Of a stretch of DNA of 64,000 bases, positions 1 to 13,559 are shown piece after piece. Position 1 is the stretch's first letter. Every line of letters begins with the position of its first letter. The position numbers and the translations under genes are program-made. The notes below the pieces were generated by a model. That model ran no database searches, was not told where the DNA came from, and saw only the letters and a program-made list of their open reading frames with translations. This DNA comes from Gonatopus flavifemur (taxonomy: Eukaryota; Arthropoda; Insecta; Hymenoptera; Dryinidae). The DNA is taken from assembly GCA_018340375.1 (NCBI GenBank), contig JAFFJZ010000010.1, positions 2,728,001 to 2,792,000 of the forward strand, in the 5' to 3' direction.

Positions 1-1284
1 ATGTATCTTATTGTTGCTTATTTGCAAGAGTAACATAATTTACGATCAGACGATCAAGAAACGTTAGCAATGGAGCAACGCGATCGAAATCTAATTGAAA
101 ATTCGTCCCACTTTGTGTGCTAAGATCCTTTATTCATTGCTATTTCGTTTGAACTTTTCTCGCTAGATATTATTTATGATTATAAGTTTGAGAAGAACAT
201 TCAAATTTCACAAACTTCGAGTATTCGAAATTTGAAAGTTAAGATATTCCATATCGGTATCGTTGGAAAATTATGAAGAATAACGATGAAGTTTAAAAAC
301 GAGAATCATTCTTATCAATTCGTCCTATGAACTTAATTTCAAATCGTTTTATTGGGAAGTAATTTACGAGCGAATGATTTTATTGCTCGCTTTACAGAAT
401 CTAAAATCGAAGTTGTAATTGTTTCATAGTAAACTCCTCTCAAATATGAGGTATTATGCAGAATACACATGCGAAGACATTCCAAACTGGAACAATTATT
501 TTGAAAAAGTCACTGTGCTGGAAAATAATTTCATGAAATTCATCGATTTCATAGAAATTTAAATCTTTAGTTGGGTATCATTTTTCTTCATTGTATACGA
601 AGAAAGCAGAAGAGATGGAAGATTAGTCAAAGAGGAAATTGACAGTGCTGCTCTCCTGACGAGACTTTCGTTCAACTTTCGTTAATTAAATCACTCTTTA
701 AGTGCATTCAGATTCGCTTTTGAACCTATAATATGAAAATATCATTATCGTCGTATGACGGCGCCAGTCTTCGCAACAATTCAAAATAACTTCCTGTTGG
801 ATAAATGAATTTCATTATATTCAGTGCAACTCCGTTCATAATTATACACTTATTTCCAGTAATGCATCGCTTAATGTGCTGTTAATTACAAAAGAAGTAA
901 AGATTCAAAAAATTTCAATCATCCGTACATTTCATCCCTACATAATTTTTCTCATTCAATTTTGTTGTAGAACTGGTTCGCTTTTACCAACATAAATAAA
1001 GTGAAATCAGTGGAATAAGATAGAGATAGTCAGACACGTAAATTAACATTCTCAGGGAGAGATTTAAAACGTGAAACATCTGCGATGCTGCACGTTGATA
1101 CGCCTTCTCATTTCAGTGTCTTTTCCTTCAGTGGTTCTTTTACTCCACTTATATCACAGAAGAAAGAATATTTCAACAGAATTTCACAACTCTCAGAGAC
1201 GTTTACTAGGTGTGTGCGAGTACTCGAAATTTTCTAGTATTCTCGAGAAGAGTCGAGTCGAGTTGATTACAAATGTGAAGTCAG
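1..1284. other. Non-coding stretch, nothing recognised
   Basis: A+T-rich DNA with stop codons in all frames. No exon with matching splice sites and recognisable protein content was seen. It probably belongs to an upstream intron or intergenic region of the monooxygenase gene that starts to be readable at 21146. Confidence 0.5.
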
Positions 1285-1695
1285 ATTTTCAAAATTTTCC
1301 AAATTCAAGATGGCAAATCCAAAATGGCGATGAAATTTTTCCTAATTGACTGAATTTGGACAAGAATCAGTATATATAGAAGTTTGTAGGGTTGCTGAGT
1401 ACGAATTTGAAATTAAATGTCCAAAGTCCCCAAAATTCGAGATGGCGGATTGAAAATGGTGGTCGAATTTTTTATAATGAGCTGAATTCCGACAAAACTT
1501 AGTTTACAAGGGTTGGTGGGATCGCTAATCATGAATCTGAAATTGAATTTTGAGAATTTTCAAAATCTGACATCAAAATCGTAATCTGCGACCCCACAAA
1601 CTTAAATATATGCCAATTCTTGTCCGAATTCAGCCAATTATGCAAAATTTCACCGTTATCTTACATTTTGAAAATTTTTGAAATTCAAGTTCAGA
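1285..1695. repeat. Tandem repeat (about 132-bp unit) closed by an inverted copy
   Basis: A unit containing AAATTCAAGATGGC near 1301 returns as AAATTCGAGATGGC near 1433, about 132 bases later. A third, weaker copy starts around 1565. The block at 1615-1690 is a reverse-complement version of 1293-1368: both carry the GAATT(C/T)GGACAA and ATGGC/GTTATC parts in opposite orientation. The whole therefore looks like a short transposon-like element with an internal tandem repeat. No coding capacity is visible. Confidence 0.5.
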
Positions 1696-4257
1696 ATCAG
1701 AGCACAGTTCTTTTTTTGCCAAATGATTCAAAACTGATTTCATGAAATAATCTGACATATTCCAGATTACTCAAACAAAGACAGGGAAAACTGTTGTGGG
1801 AGAAATTTTGTATACAAAGCAAAATTTTTGCCTTAGAAATTGACAAAAAATTTTATTGCCATAAGTCGATATTAATCCTCGATAAAAGCAGCACTTATTT
1901 GAAACGTTCAACTTTGAATCTATGCTTGAGGCTTTAGAAACTCATTCTAAAGATATAACACTACTATTTGCAGAAACAAAAACACTATTTTCTTCAAAAT
2001 GTGATCTGAAAGCTCTCTTCACTTCCTCGAAATTCAAATTGCAATGGACTAAATTTGATATTGCAATAAAGGCAAGTGGTTGAATTTGCATTATGGATTA
2101 TCTTTAATTTATCCTGGGAAGTTTAGGGTTTACAGGGGGCAAGGATTATGTGGAGGATGAAACTACCTAGCACATTCGCCAATCAAGAATCAGAGATAGA
2201 GTGAAGTTTGTTCCTCTTCTGTAACTTGTTCGTGTATAATTTTGTTAGGAAAACTAATTACCATCGAGTTTGATTGTAAATGCCAGTCTATGATTTGGAT
2301 TGTAGAATAATGAATTCATTACAAGTATAATCTCATTAATTTGAAGCGGATTATCGCAATGAATTCGAACTCCATTGAAAGAAAACCAATTTGTGTAATC
2401 TCTAAATTTCATGTTGTAGATTCTTTTTTTCTTATAGGGCATTACTCAATCGCTCCTATAAAAATGATGAAGTTTATGTGTAGAGAATTATATTTTTCTT
2501 TCTCTCTTATAATTCCATTAGATAAATGTGAATGGAATTAATTCTGATGTGAAATCGTAAAAATGTATAAATCGCGAATTCCAAAATTGTTGAAATCGCT
2601 CTCACTTCGTGTAAATCTATGAACAATACCATACGTGTGATTCGAAAAGTGTAACGTTTAACAAAATGATTCATTTTATTCTTTCGTGTACTACAGCTCC
2701 AATGTAATACTTCGTACACCCTTCATCACGTCAAATTGAAAAATTCGAAGTTGTGAAAGAGAACGAAGGAGATAAAACTTTTCAGTAATAACTGGACAAT
2801 CTGTGGAAAATATAGATTTTTATTTTCGTTTTCCTCTTCGCTTTTTAATGAACGAACAATGTAGTTTGTGCACGAATATGTGATCTTTGGGAACGTAGAA
2901 AGGAAAAAGCTCATTTTATCTGAACTTTTAATTGAAGTTGAAACACAACTACAGCAGATTTAATACATTTTTTCAAAATCAAATTCAATTCAGAAACCAT
3001 ATTTGGAAATGAAAATCATTCTTCTATCTATGATACATATGTTATTGCTGGAATAGCAACCTAGTTCGTAAAGGAATAACATAGAGAATTGTTTATGCTT
3101 TCTGGGAAAGAAACCGTTCAAAGCCTGGCAACAATTTTTTCCCCGGTTTTTCTAGGCATCATTGTTTTTCTTCTGGAAATTCCATTAGTTTCACCTTTCG
3201 CTAGGAAAAAAACTGTTCCTTGGATCTCCTCCCTTCTCCAATCATTTTCATAACTCGATGTCTGTGGTCAGATAAATTATACCGATTGAGGAACTGTAAT
3301 AGTTCAGTAACATTCTGATATCAATCGGACTGGAATGTAAGAAAATTACGCTGCATACTCTGACGAATTCAAGTGGCCACGATGATCCAAACTTCATAGT
3401 AGCGCATCGTTCCTGCCTATGTTGGGAGCCTGCACTGAGAAAATTTCAGCTTTTATAAAATAAGGAAGATCTGGCACTCACGGGCTCTTGTTCTAGATGT
3501 GAATATTGTCATCGACAAGTCATGAACAAGCAAATGACAAGCTTTTCGTAAACTCACATGCTATCTGGAAATTCTATCCGAAATTCTGACAAGCTCACTT
3601 TTGGCTGGCTAGAGCGAAATCTCACTCTAAAATATTTGAGAGAGTAACAATATAGTTTCTTCAGTAAAACAATACAGAGATCATCCTGCATGTTAGATGG
3701 ATGAAACTTGTGCCAGCATTGGTAAAGCACTGGCAGACTATGAAATCAATAATCAGTCATAGTATATCGAAGCTGTGCCAGTTGAAAACAATCATTTGTT
3801 GGGAGTCTGGGTTTAGGTGATGAGGTGTAAACTTTACATGCTAGGATATGATGTTCGCTTTATCCAGTAAATAAAAGTGGATGAAGTTCTCCGATGATCA
3901 TCAACTTTGAACATTTTTGATTGTCACAACTTGAGTACTGATGACAAGGTTGAAATGCCAGTACTGCCGAGTTTGAAATTTTTACATGATTCTGTTGTGA
4001 GACGTCGTTTTTTCCTGCACTGGCAAAACACTTGGTGATACCACGCCAATAGTGAACCATTTTGTAATCTCTACGTGAATATCTCAAATTTTATCATAAA
4101 TCATTTCAACCTGCGACTTTTCATTTACACTTAATTATTTTGACTCTCTTTCCATTGATTCAAAGTTTAATCAATCATGTCTGCTTGACATCCCCCATTC
4201 ATTTCTGAGTATGTTATAACAATCTATTGTCGCTAACCTCATATTGACCCTTAGAGA

Positions 4258-4438
4258 AATCATATAGTCAACTATGTGATGGGACAACTATTGAATTATA
4301 ATTTTTCAAACCCTCTATATAGTTCATGCAACTATGTATATAGTTTTAATTACTATAAACAAGTTACCATAACCGTTTATATAGTTGTGAATACTGAATT
4401 TGAATGATTGTCATTACATAGTTGATGTGACTATTTAA
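4258..4438. mobile_element. Short inverted-repeat element (MITE-like)
   Basis: The left end ATAGTCAACTATGTGATG is mirrored at the right end by CATTACATAGTTGATGTGAC. The roughly 180-bp interior contains several more copies of TATATAGTT in both orientations. It has no reading frame. It fits a non-autonomous DNA transposon, but the family is not recognised. Confidence 0.5.
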
Positions 4439-6189
4439 ATTTTTCTCATTGTAACTATCTCTCTTACGTCTTGATTCATTTTTCAATGATTTGCGTGTTT
4501 GTTAAGGTTTTCATACTTGAACAATTATGTTCTATCAGCTTCATCTGTTTCCTTCATAATATATTCACCCTTAACCCTGAGATAATTGATTTCTTGTTAG
4601 CTCTTCTCATGTCCACAAGTTAACAATTTATCATTTTTTTCGCATTAATTTTATCCTGCCCCCTATTGTTCGGACTTCTCATAATCAACCTATCCCATTC
4701 ATTATTCAAATGATTTTCAATTCTCCTCGTTTCTCTTTTATCCTCATGTCAAATCTCACATCATTGCCTTTTATCGATTTTCTATACATTTCGCACTTTT
4801 TCATCCATATTCGTGGTTTTTATCACTGGCATTTTCATTCATCGTTCATTTCTGTTCAGATATTTACAAAGCTATGCTCTTATGTATATTCTCTCCGAAT
4901 TTACAATAGCTCAGGTTTTTCGATTTTTTTCTATCTCCACAAAATCCTTGGATTCAGATATCGATTCGACCTCGCGTACAGAGAGTTTGCGAAAAAATGT
5001 TTAGACGTGAAATCAACTGTTGCAAGCTATAAATAAAAGATATAATTTTATATAATTATTATTAATACCTACGTATCATATTCATTTGAATGATAGAATT
5101 TCATTGCTCCTCGTATCAGCATCAAGTTTCAGTAAACTTCAATTATTCGTGCGTAAATAAACAAGTGAATATATCGAAGGTGGTATAACACAACTCCTCA
5201 TCTTGAGTTTGACATTCTAGAATCTGTTTGTTCCATCACCTAATTACCCATTACTTTGATCACATATTTGAAATTGTGTGTAATTCATGAAATCACAAGT
5301 TTGACTTCCATTTTCAACTTTACAAAATGAATTTGGACATTCAAATATTCAATAAAAACATCTTTGTCAAATTTCCTGCGCTATATTTAGTTCATATTCC
5401 TGTAAAATTCTCCTGTACTGGATTCTGAAATATTTTTTTCAAGTCAATTGAAATGATTTCATTCAAATATTGACGAGAATAATTGAAATTCATTTTATTC
5501 ACAAGGGATTCTCAAATACATTATTTGAGGACAGAAAAGTGAATCACATTTTCCTGGTTCAAAATAATCATTGTAATCAATTCATCATATTTCTATATAA
5601 CACAAATGAACAATTGAAAATTTAGGATAATCAATATTGACATATATTAATTACAAGCAGGATATGGTTATTCCTCTGGGTAACAGTAATTCCAATACAA
5701 AAAAGTAAAAAAATAACGCCAAGTACATGAAAATGCGGTCAAGCCTAAAAAAAAAAATCTGAAAAAACATTTGAACGAAAATTTTCCTACAATAAGAATT
5801 TCGATAAGATACAACAGGATATGCTTCATTTAAAAAAAAGATGTGAAATCAATATGAGCTGCCAAGTACATTCGATTATCCGAATGGTATGTGAACGATT
5901 TCTTGTATATTGTAACTTCATTTTGTTTAAATTGTATTCAAAGTGATTTATGATTGTATTGAATTGAAAATATATAGCGGAGTGGAACAAAAATTAGATT
6001 CAAACATTCGACATACCAGAAACAACTCTGACCTATTCCAAACCAAACGTGTTATGGTCTTTCCCAAAAGATTTTGAAATCCTCGTCTTCGGATCCGTCG
6101 TGCATTGGGTCAATTCTCTTTTGGGTCTATTGATCAAAAGTGTGTAGTCAAGTCATATAATAAAAGTTTAACCATTTTTTCGTGACACA

Positions 6190-7258
6190 TACACTGTAAA
6201 AAAACTGAAAATTTACTGTACAACTGGGCTAGAAATTTCCGATGCTAGTACTGGAATATGGATATTCCAGCACATGTACAGAGATTTTGTTGGTACGGTA
6301 CTGAAAATTTACCCAGCATAACTGAAAATTCAGCCCTTGTACTGGAATTTTCAAATTTGAGATGATGCACTGAAATTTTGCCATGATTTCGTGAAAATTT
6401 CACCGGCTCGTACTACAATTTCATAGTTCTTGTGCACCAGAAAAAAGTATCCCCTCAAAAAGGACTTGGGAAAAATTTCGAATTTAGGAAAAGAAATCTA
6501 ATCGTTGGTATACTGTAATTATACAGGTTTTTAACTGCAATTCTCAGGTTTTGTGATGGAATTTTCCAGTTGCTATGCAATTGAATTATACAGGTTTTCA
6601 ACTGCAATTTTCAGGTCGTGTAATGGAATTATCCAGTTGCTATGCAACGGAATTTTCCAGTTATGCTGAAATTTAATCACTGTTGCACTGAAATTTTCCA
6701 CTCCTATTGGACTTTGTCATTCGTTCTGGCAGGAAAAATTTCAAGTCTTCACATTAAAAATTTCCTGATTGAGATTTTGAATGATAATTGTAATTGTAGC
6801 AAATAAAATTGATATATGAGGTTTTTCGAAGACTTATTCTCTTGTGTATTCTAGATATATATATATAGCTATAGCTCATCGGTAAGGTCTCAGGTTGCAG
6901 TTGGTAGGCAGGTAGAAAAGTGTAGGTTCAAATCCCGCTAGGTAGACTTGAGTTTCTGTCCATCCAAATGAACGATCAAGTTCCTCAATCATCTTGAAAC
7001 ACAAGCATCCTACGGAATCACTTTGCGTGAGCAATTTTTTTTCAATTTTCATGGATGTTTTCAGCACTAATTTTCCAGTACATGTCCTGGAAAAGTCCAG
7101 TTCGTGTACTGAAAAATTCCAGTACTGAGGCTCAGAAAATTTCCAGTTTTGGAGCTGAAATTCCATAACGTTTATAGTGAACTTTTGCAGTACAAATGTG
7201 CTAAAATTTTCCGGTACATGTACAGGTTCATTGCTTCCAGTACATGTACTGGATATAA
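6190..7258. repeat. Dispersed repeat rich in TTTCCAGT / TACATGTACTGG motifs
   Basis: The block begins with ACACTGTAAAAAAACTG and ends with CCAGTACATGTACTGG. Between these, variants of AATTTTCCAGT and its complement recur dozens of times. Two near-identical units starting at 6521 and 6588 form a 67-bp tandem duplication. A shorter relative lies at 31127-31325, with the same start type and the same TTGCTTCCAGTAC near its end, so this is a multi-copy family. A tRNA-like promoter pair sits inside it at 6872-6935. There is no protein-coding content. Confidence 0.6.
6868..6945 (+). other. tRNA-like sequence with Pol III A and B boxes (possible SINE head)
   Basis: TAGCTCATCGGTAAGG at 6872-6887 resembles a tRNA A box and GGTTCAAATCC at 6925-6935 matches the B-box consensus, with tRNA-like spacing. 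The flanks do not form an acceptor stem, so this is not a working tRNA gene. A tRNA-derived SINE head or tRNA relic is the likely explanation. A chance match remains possible. Confidence 0.35.
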
Positions 7259-7659
7259 TGACCGATAATTAACATGGGCCAATGTTTTATTCCAAGCTTC
7301 AAATATAGCTACACAGTTGGGAATTTTGTGTTAAATTCAACAAATTCCAATTATTGTCCCAAACGGTTCCCACAAATTTTTGTGTTGATTCAACATAATG
7401 TGTCTGTATTAGCTAGTAATTCAAGCTTGATGCAAATAATATGACACAAAAGGATACTGATTGAGTTTTTATTGGAGTTTCTGATCGTGTGAATTCAAAA
7501 TAAGTACTGAAATGACAGTTGAAAGTGTAATTCGTGGATTTTTTTTCACGTAAATTAAATGTGAAAATCGCACTTTCTAGGCACTCATCAGTATAGTAGT
7601 GTACTAAGCACGGAGTGCCTATTGCACCCGCCATCGTACCCTCCGACCGTATCTTCCAA

Positions 7660-7920
7660 AATAATCCAATTGGGAGTTGGACAGGTTTTCATTTCATGCA
7701 GTACTGATCGATAATAATCCGTGGGGTTGACTGGGTGTCTGTGTGTCTGTCCGTATTCGGGATATCTCTGGACCGAGTGGACCAAATTGGATGAAGTTTA
7801 TATAGGACCTTCTTCAAACCCTTCCCCGAGGACCATTCAATTTTTATTGCAATTGGACAAATCCTGCTATTTTTTTTCTCGAAAAATAGGTGAGCTCGGA
7901 GAAAATTTTCTCCGCGGTGT
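7660..7920 (+). repeat. Repeat-like segment with TGTCTGTGTGTCTGTCCG core
   Basis: This segment has higher G+C than its surroundings and a tract GGGTGTCTGTGTGTCTGTCC followed by CTGGACC(G)AGTGGACC. Sequence of this style is common in dispersed arthropod repeats, which is general knowledge rather than a search result. The reading frames across it are short and have no recognised domain. Confidence 0.3.
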
Positions 7921-9320
7921 TTGAATATTCGTTATTTTAGCTTGAATCGATGGATTTTTATGAAACATAGCGGGTTCTACAGGTTTTCGAGGGTGCTGAA
8001 TCCGAATTTGACGTTACAAAATGTTTTACAATCGTTCCCAGTCCATGTTTTGCGAAATTATTTCATTTTTCACAACAATGGACAAGGTTCGTAGAACAAA
8101 ACCATTATTTATTCATTCTCTAATGTCCCGTTGTTGTCGAAGAGTCATATAAATATGCATAAGGAAAAATTTCAAAAGTTCTTCCTGACGTTCTGAGCAT
8201 ATGTGATATGGCATAAACAATCAACACGCAAGTTTCTAAGTACGATAACGCCTCCTCTTCCGTCAGGTATCTGAGCTTTCGCAATCCCATCGTCAGTTAT
8301 TCGCAATGTTACAATCGTACCTAGTTTACCCTACTTGGGATCAGCTAATCAAATGCATATCCTATATTCTTTTATTCAGGTCACTTCGCTATTCTATCTT
8401 CAAATTGAATCAAGCGCTTTTATATTCCGTCCACCTACCATCACCTTGAACCCATCAACAATTAATTCCACCCTTCGGTTCGATCAGTGAACACTTTAAA
8501 GACATTTATTGATCAAAATTTAGGAATACCTTGAATCGATGAAGAGAAGTTTCAGTCAAATTCACGCTCTTAAGCTTTGTACACCTTGATCAAATGTCCA
8601 CTGCTTGTTTCCGTTTCTATTTTCTCATCCCGCTGGCCATTAGAAAAGGAAAGGAGAAGGAAAATCGAATGGGTCCGAGCGTCCACAGCTTGTTCATCAA
8701 CGTGTAACCAATAAGCCAATATTGTATAAATACACGGTTCCTTTCAGCTTAGCTGAAGCACGTTTGCCGTATGTACTCGATCATTAACGAGTAAACTTGC
8801 TCAAAACTTTGCAGTTTCGAATCCAATTTGAGGAATTGAGGGGATCCCACGGAATAGTTAAACACCTTTTGATATATAGATGTAACTATACGTATATAGG
8901 GTATACGTGTACATATATATGACGTGATGAAGTATTCAACGAAATTCAATCGAACAACTATCACGAAATTTCAAGACTCAATGAATCGTATCATTATGGC
9001 TCATCTATGCGAATTAAACTGAATTTCATGTCCAACTTGATGAGGTATGCGAAGAGAATTATTGTAACAATCGAGATTAAGCACAATTGTTCAACTTTGA
9101 TTTGTGCTTCGTAAATTTATTGATGGGTAGTTATTTGAAAATTAATAGGTATCTCGTAACGATGTATAATTTATAAGACTCTCAATAGTATTGGGAATTG
9201 CAGAATTATTGGATTATTAGAACAATGATTTATTGTTTTTAATGGAAATGACTTGAGTCATTTAAAGGAGAATAAAATGAATTGAGCAACATTTATGGTA
9301 TTATCAATTTATACATATAA

Positions 9321-9420
9321 TAAAACCTCTCTATATAGTGCCGCAGGGCTTCTCTCTTGCTCAAATGTATTTCTTTGATAGAGCGAGGAAGACACTACTC
9401 GGAACTTTTGAGAGGGTTTA
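9321..9420. mobile_element. 100-bp MITE with TAAAACCTCTC ends
   Basis: The left end TAAAACCTCTC is the imperfect complement of the right end GAGAGGGTTTA. The inner parts TGCCG/CGGAA and GCTC/GAGC also pair, so the element folds into a hairpin. No open reading frame of note is present. Confidence 0.6.
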
Positions 9421-11984
9421 CTCTACGTGATATTATTATCATTGTTATCGAAATGTTATATCTATCATTTCGAATAGTTCGATATCGATCCTTGAGATGT
9501 GTATACTATCGTTCAATCATCGAGTAACTTCATTCAGGAAATTGCAATGCGCAGTGCCATCGACGATAAGCTTTACATTATTGAAATTCTTTTTCCAATT
9601 TATTCATAACGTAGACCATCGTGATGAAATAATATTTCTTTTTGTATATATTTGAGAAAAATAATGAAAAAAAATCGTTGAATGCATTGTCTTGAAACGA
9701 AACAAACACAAAACTGTGTGTGGCAATTTAAATACCGATGGATGCAGTTCTTGTTTTTACATGGTAATCCTTGATATATTGACCGAAAGACCACGGGACG
9801 TGAATACCGGTCCGTTACGTCCGACTTTGTAGAAACAGAAACTCTGGACATTGTGTTAAGTACATACAAACATAGTTTACTCAGTAGCGCACGTAGAGAG
9901 AACTAACCGCCGAAGTCACTCTGAAATCTAATTACCATGTCTCTTCAACCCTTCCACCCTTGTGATCGATCGTCAACGTAACGTCGGTCGTTCTCCATAA
10001 AAAACATTCGATATTTTTCAAATCGAAATCGAGATCATTTACAATGGAAATTGAGGAAATATATGACACCTAGATCAAAAGAACTATCCGTGTTGCGAAT
10101 TTCGAGAGGGAGCTTATATAATCATTTGCAGGACTCACGGATGCGCCAATTCTCAGGGGGAATGAACGAACCACCGACCCCTTATGTAGAAACTAATACA
10201 CTATGAGAATTTGTATTGATAATAACATTAACATAATCTCGTATAGGTTCGAAGAATCTCTGGAGAGCCATAGGTTTTATGGGTTCAATAAGTCCTGCAG
10301 GAAGCTATGACAAATTCCTATGGGTGTGGTTCATCCTATAGCATCCTGCCGAGTACCACATGTGAAAATTTTCCCTCGGGATCTCGGGGTTGGATCAAAG
10401 TTTTTCTACCGTCGCATGTACACGCTCTGAAATTCCAGCAAATAGTTTTGCCTCTCCACCATCGGCGTTTGTAAAAATCAAAAGATAAATCGGATTCTTT
10501 TTTATTGAATTTTTCTTTCATTTATTTTCTCCGTGTATCGAGATTGATCAGAGAAAACAAAAACCATGTGAATTCATGATCGGTAGGAGAGATAACAACA
10601 CACGAGCGAGGGGATGAAATAAAGCGAGAATGAGAGAATCCTTATGTGAAACAATTACTCATCCACGTGGATAGAAAACGTCTCGGGCAGCTATTTCAAT
10701 CGTCTATGGATTGAGATGTGTATTCCAAACGATTGCTCGATTGAAATCATGTTCCCTCAATCGGCAAAATCGCAAATTCCTTTTTGAGTTACACAAAATT
10801 GAATCGGTAGCAATATTTGTGTGTTGTTTCGCGATTCTTCTTCGTTTTTTTTTCTTCAGGGATCGCCAAGACGTTATTATTTATCGCTCGATGATCGTTT
10901 GATATTCTCCAATTTAAACGTGCTTTTTCATTAATCTTCATGGTGATAATATATAACATCATGCAATCTGAGTGTTTTGATTATTTCAATTACAATGCTG
11001 AATCGTGGAATTTTCATATGCATGAAAATTCCAAATCAATCAGTATTCATAAAATAATACCAAAATAAACATCACTTGAAATAGACACAGCGAACACACG
11101 TATTTAGAGAATATTCATTTTTAACCTGATTGCCAACACGTGTTGATCAAAAGAGTTTTTTGAATGTAAAAGTAACCAAGGGGAGAAAAAAGCATAAATT
11201 GAACACAGAGACGAATATATATACAAAAAAATGACGACAGGAATATATACGTGGAACCGGATAGGGTCATACTCTAGAATCTTGTTACCGGCTCTTTTCA
11301 ACGCTTTTTCAATGTACAGTGGAATTGAATCGATACTCTTCCATTACCCAGTACTTTCAACGGACGTGCTTTCCAGGTACGTTTCAGTGTTTTCATACAT
11401 ACACATGTATGGAACACATGTGTTTTTCATTTGAATTTTGTTTATAACGAACTTTTGGAGAAATCACAATCATTGTTGAAGAATCGCACAAATCGATAGA
11501 GTAAATTTACTTTAAAAGTAAAAAAAGATACTTTTGATCCCAATATAGTTTCTCGAAGGATCATAAAATTTTGCTTCAATTTTTAATGTACGTAATAACG
11601 AGGATTGAGTTACACAATCGTCACAGCGTAACCTTATCGAAGGGAAAATTTTGATCAAATCCGAATTATTCATAACGAATTCTATCACAAAATCTTCGAG
11701 TATCCGTGAGGAATAATTTTCAACGTGGAATCTTCTCGGAAGTCCAATAAAAATCTACTCCACGAAAACCTTGAAAATTCAAAATACGTTACGTGTATCC
11801 GGCGGGAATTCGTATTTCTATTTGGATTTCGTCAGTGGAATAACGAAAATTTGCTGGATTTTCAATATGATGCTTGAACGGGTATTCAGGGACGTATTAT
11901 TAAATGGAATATTCTTTCGTAGAGGTAGAATAGGTTGGGCTGAAATTTCGTTATAAAAAAATCTTTGACATTTTCCTGACGTTC

Positions 11985-12299
11985 CCCAGCCAACAAAATC
12001 AAGGCAGCGCTTCTGGCAGTGGTGCTACCATTCACTTGTACAGTTAAAAATCTTCTGTACATATATGGCTTCATTTATGTATGGAAATAGGAGCGACTTG
12101 GTAGTATTTTTACTAGGAGCACTACTTGGTAGCGCTTCCTGATAATACTGGTAGCGCTGAGGTAGTGCTACGTTATAAATTGAATGATATATATGTTATG
12201 GTAGCATGCAGTCTCACGGTAATGGAAAAGCTACTACGTTGCTACCACTAGCACTGCTAGTAGCGGAAACGTGAATTTGGAAGCACTTTGCTGGCTGGG
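11985..12299. mobile_element. 315-bp inverted-repeat element, intact copy (CCCAGCCAACAAA family)
   Basis: It starts with CCCAGCCAACAAAATC and ends with TTTGCTGGCTGGG, imperfect complements of each other. The interior is rich in GGTAGCGCT / AGCACTACC motifs. A second copy lies at 45328-46098 with the same start (CAAGGCAGCGCTTCT) and end but is broken by other insertions, so this copy shows the uninterrupted form. It is non-coding and of non-autonomous DNA transposon type. Confidence 0.75.
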
Positions 12300-13178
12300 T
12301 CCGATGTGCAGTGTTGCCGCGATCTTCGATCTTTTGAATTAGATGAAAACTTCTTTATGGATTCTAATTGTTTGATTTGTGTTATGAATTATTATCGGTA
12401 ATAATGTCAAATGACATATAATGCTGGGAGTTCATGTGATCCATAGCTTCCCGTAAGTGTAAATTCACATGATTTATCATTTTCCTCGCCAAAACAGAAT
12501 GCAATTTGGTCCTCTCTTGTTATAGAGTCAATACTGGTTTCCCAAACTTGGCCGTTCAATATTCGGTTAAACTCGAACCAGCTCTGTTGGAAACGAAAAT
12601 CTTTGAATCTAAAGCCCTGTCCTTCATCAAGTTGTGGTGGCCTGGGCCATACTCGGTCTCAGATGGTTCAATTTTCAGAAAGAGAAATTTCTAGCTGGGA
12701 GTCGTCATACTGAAATTCCCTGTGAAACGTGGTAACAGCTCAACAGCTCAATATTTTGCAAATCCCGGACCTTATCTCTTTATGCCCTTATATGCAGTGG
12801 TCGAATTGTCTCTGCAATCGGTAAAATGTCACTGTTCCAAATTCAAAGAATAGTATTTGGCGCTGAGCAGTCACTGAATGAGATATGGAGTATTGAAAGA
12901 GGGTGGAGAGAAACAGAAATTCATCAACACGTTATAATTTGTCTTTGAAATGCATAAGTCGACTCGGCTGTATAGTACACATAATACATCGTTTCCAACC
13001 CTGCCATACTTGAACGGACAGAATTTTTTCCTTGCAGTATATATTCTTTTTCCTCCGCTCATCCTATTCATCACTTCTTCGTTCGTTATTTATCAACTCA
13101 TTTTACTTTCAACATTCCTCTGTAGACCCACCTCTCGTGTGCCTCAATTCTCTCCTTCCCATTCGCTATACCTGACGT

Positions 13179-13436
13179 CTATATCTCACAACAGTATAGC
13201 GCGGTACCCCATACATATGTTCTCAACAGATTCTGTTTCACTTCAAGAATAACATTGTTAGAGCATAAAAGTCGTTTGTTCAGGTTGGAGGCGTTTTTCG
13301 TTTGCGTTGTTCTACTTTTTGTATCCTTTGGACATTTTTCGTTCTCAATGGTGATTATACACACTAAATATTTGAATTCTTTCATCCATTCTAATTCTTC
13401 ACCCAATTCCATGCTGCTTTTGTTTCTTTGTTTCAT
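13179..13436 (-). pseudogene. Non-LTR retrotransposon reverse transcriptase, C-terminal fragment
   Basis: On the minus strand an 85-residue frame contains the motif series FKYLVCIIT, KSRTTQTKNA, KRLLCSNN and LLRTYVWGTALYCCE. Families of LINE reverse transcriptases carry FKYLGxxIT, ALYGCETWT and similar motifs in the region behind the catalytic domain. Here the Gly after ALY is Cys, and a stop codon follows CCEI where CETWT would be expected. The catalytic FADD part is absent. It is a decayed, non-functional fragment. Confidence 0.6.
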
Positions 13437-13559
13437 TACCTTGCGTATCGAAATCTTATCCCACTGCTTTGTTTATCTCCTGCACTGACAGAAGAATGAC
13501 CTGGTTGGAACATTCATGGTGGCAATAACTTGAGATCTGGTTCGATTCACCAGGACCCG

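Noticed and set aside
1071..1349. 92-residue plus-strand frame
   Set aside because: Low-quality composition, no domain, runs into a tandem repeat; a chance frame.
4710..5036. 108-residue plus-strand frame, rich in Phe, Ser and Ile
   Set aside because: Typical of translated A+T-rich non-coding DNA, no recognisable motif and two overlapping frames.
12950..13252. 100-residue plus-strand frame opposite the LINE fragment
   Set aside because: It is partly the antisense of the reverse-transcriptase relic at 13179-13436 and has no domain.
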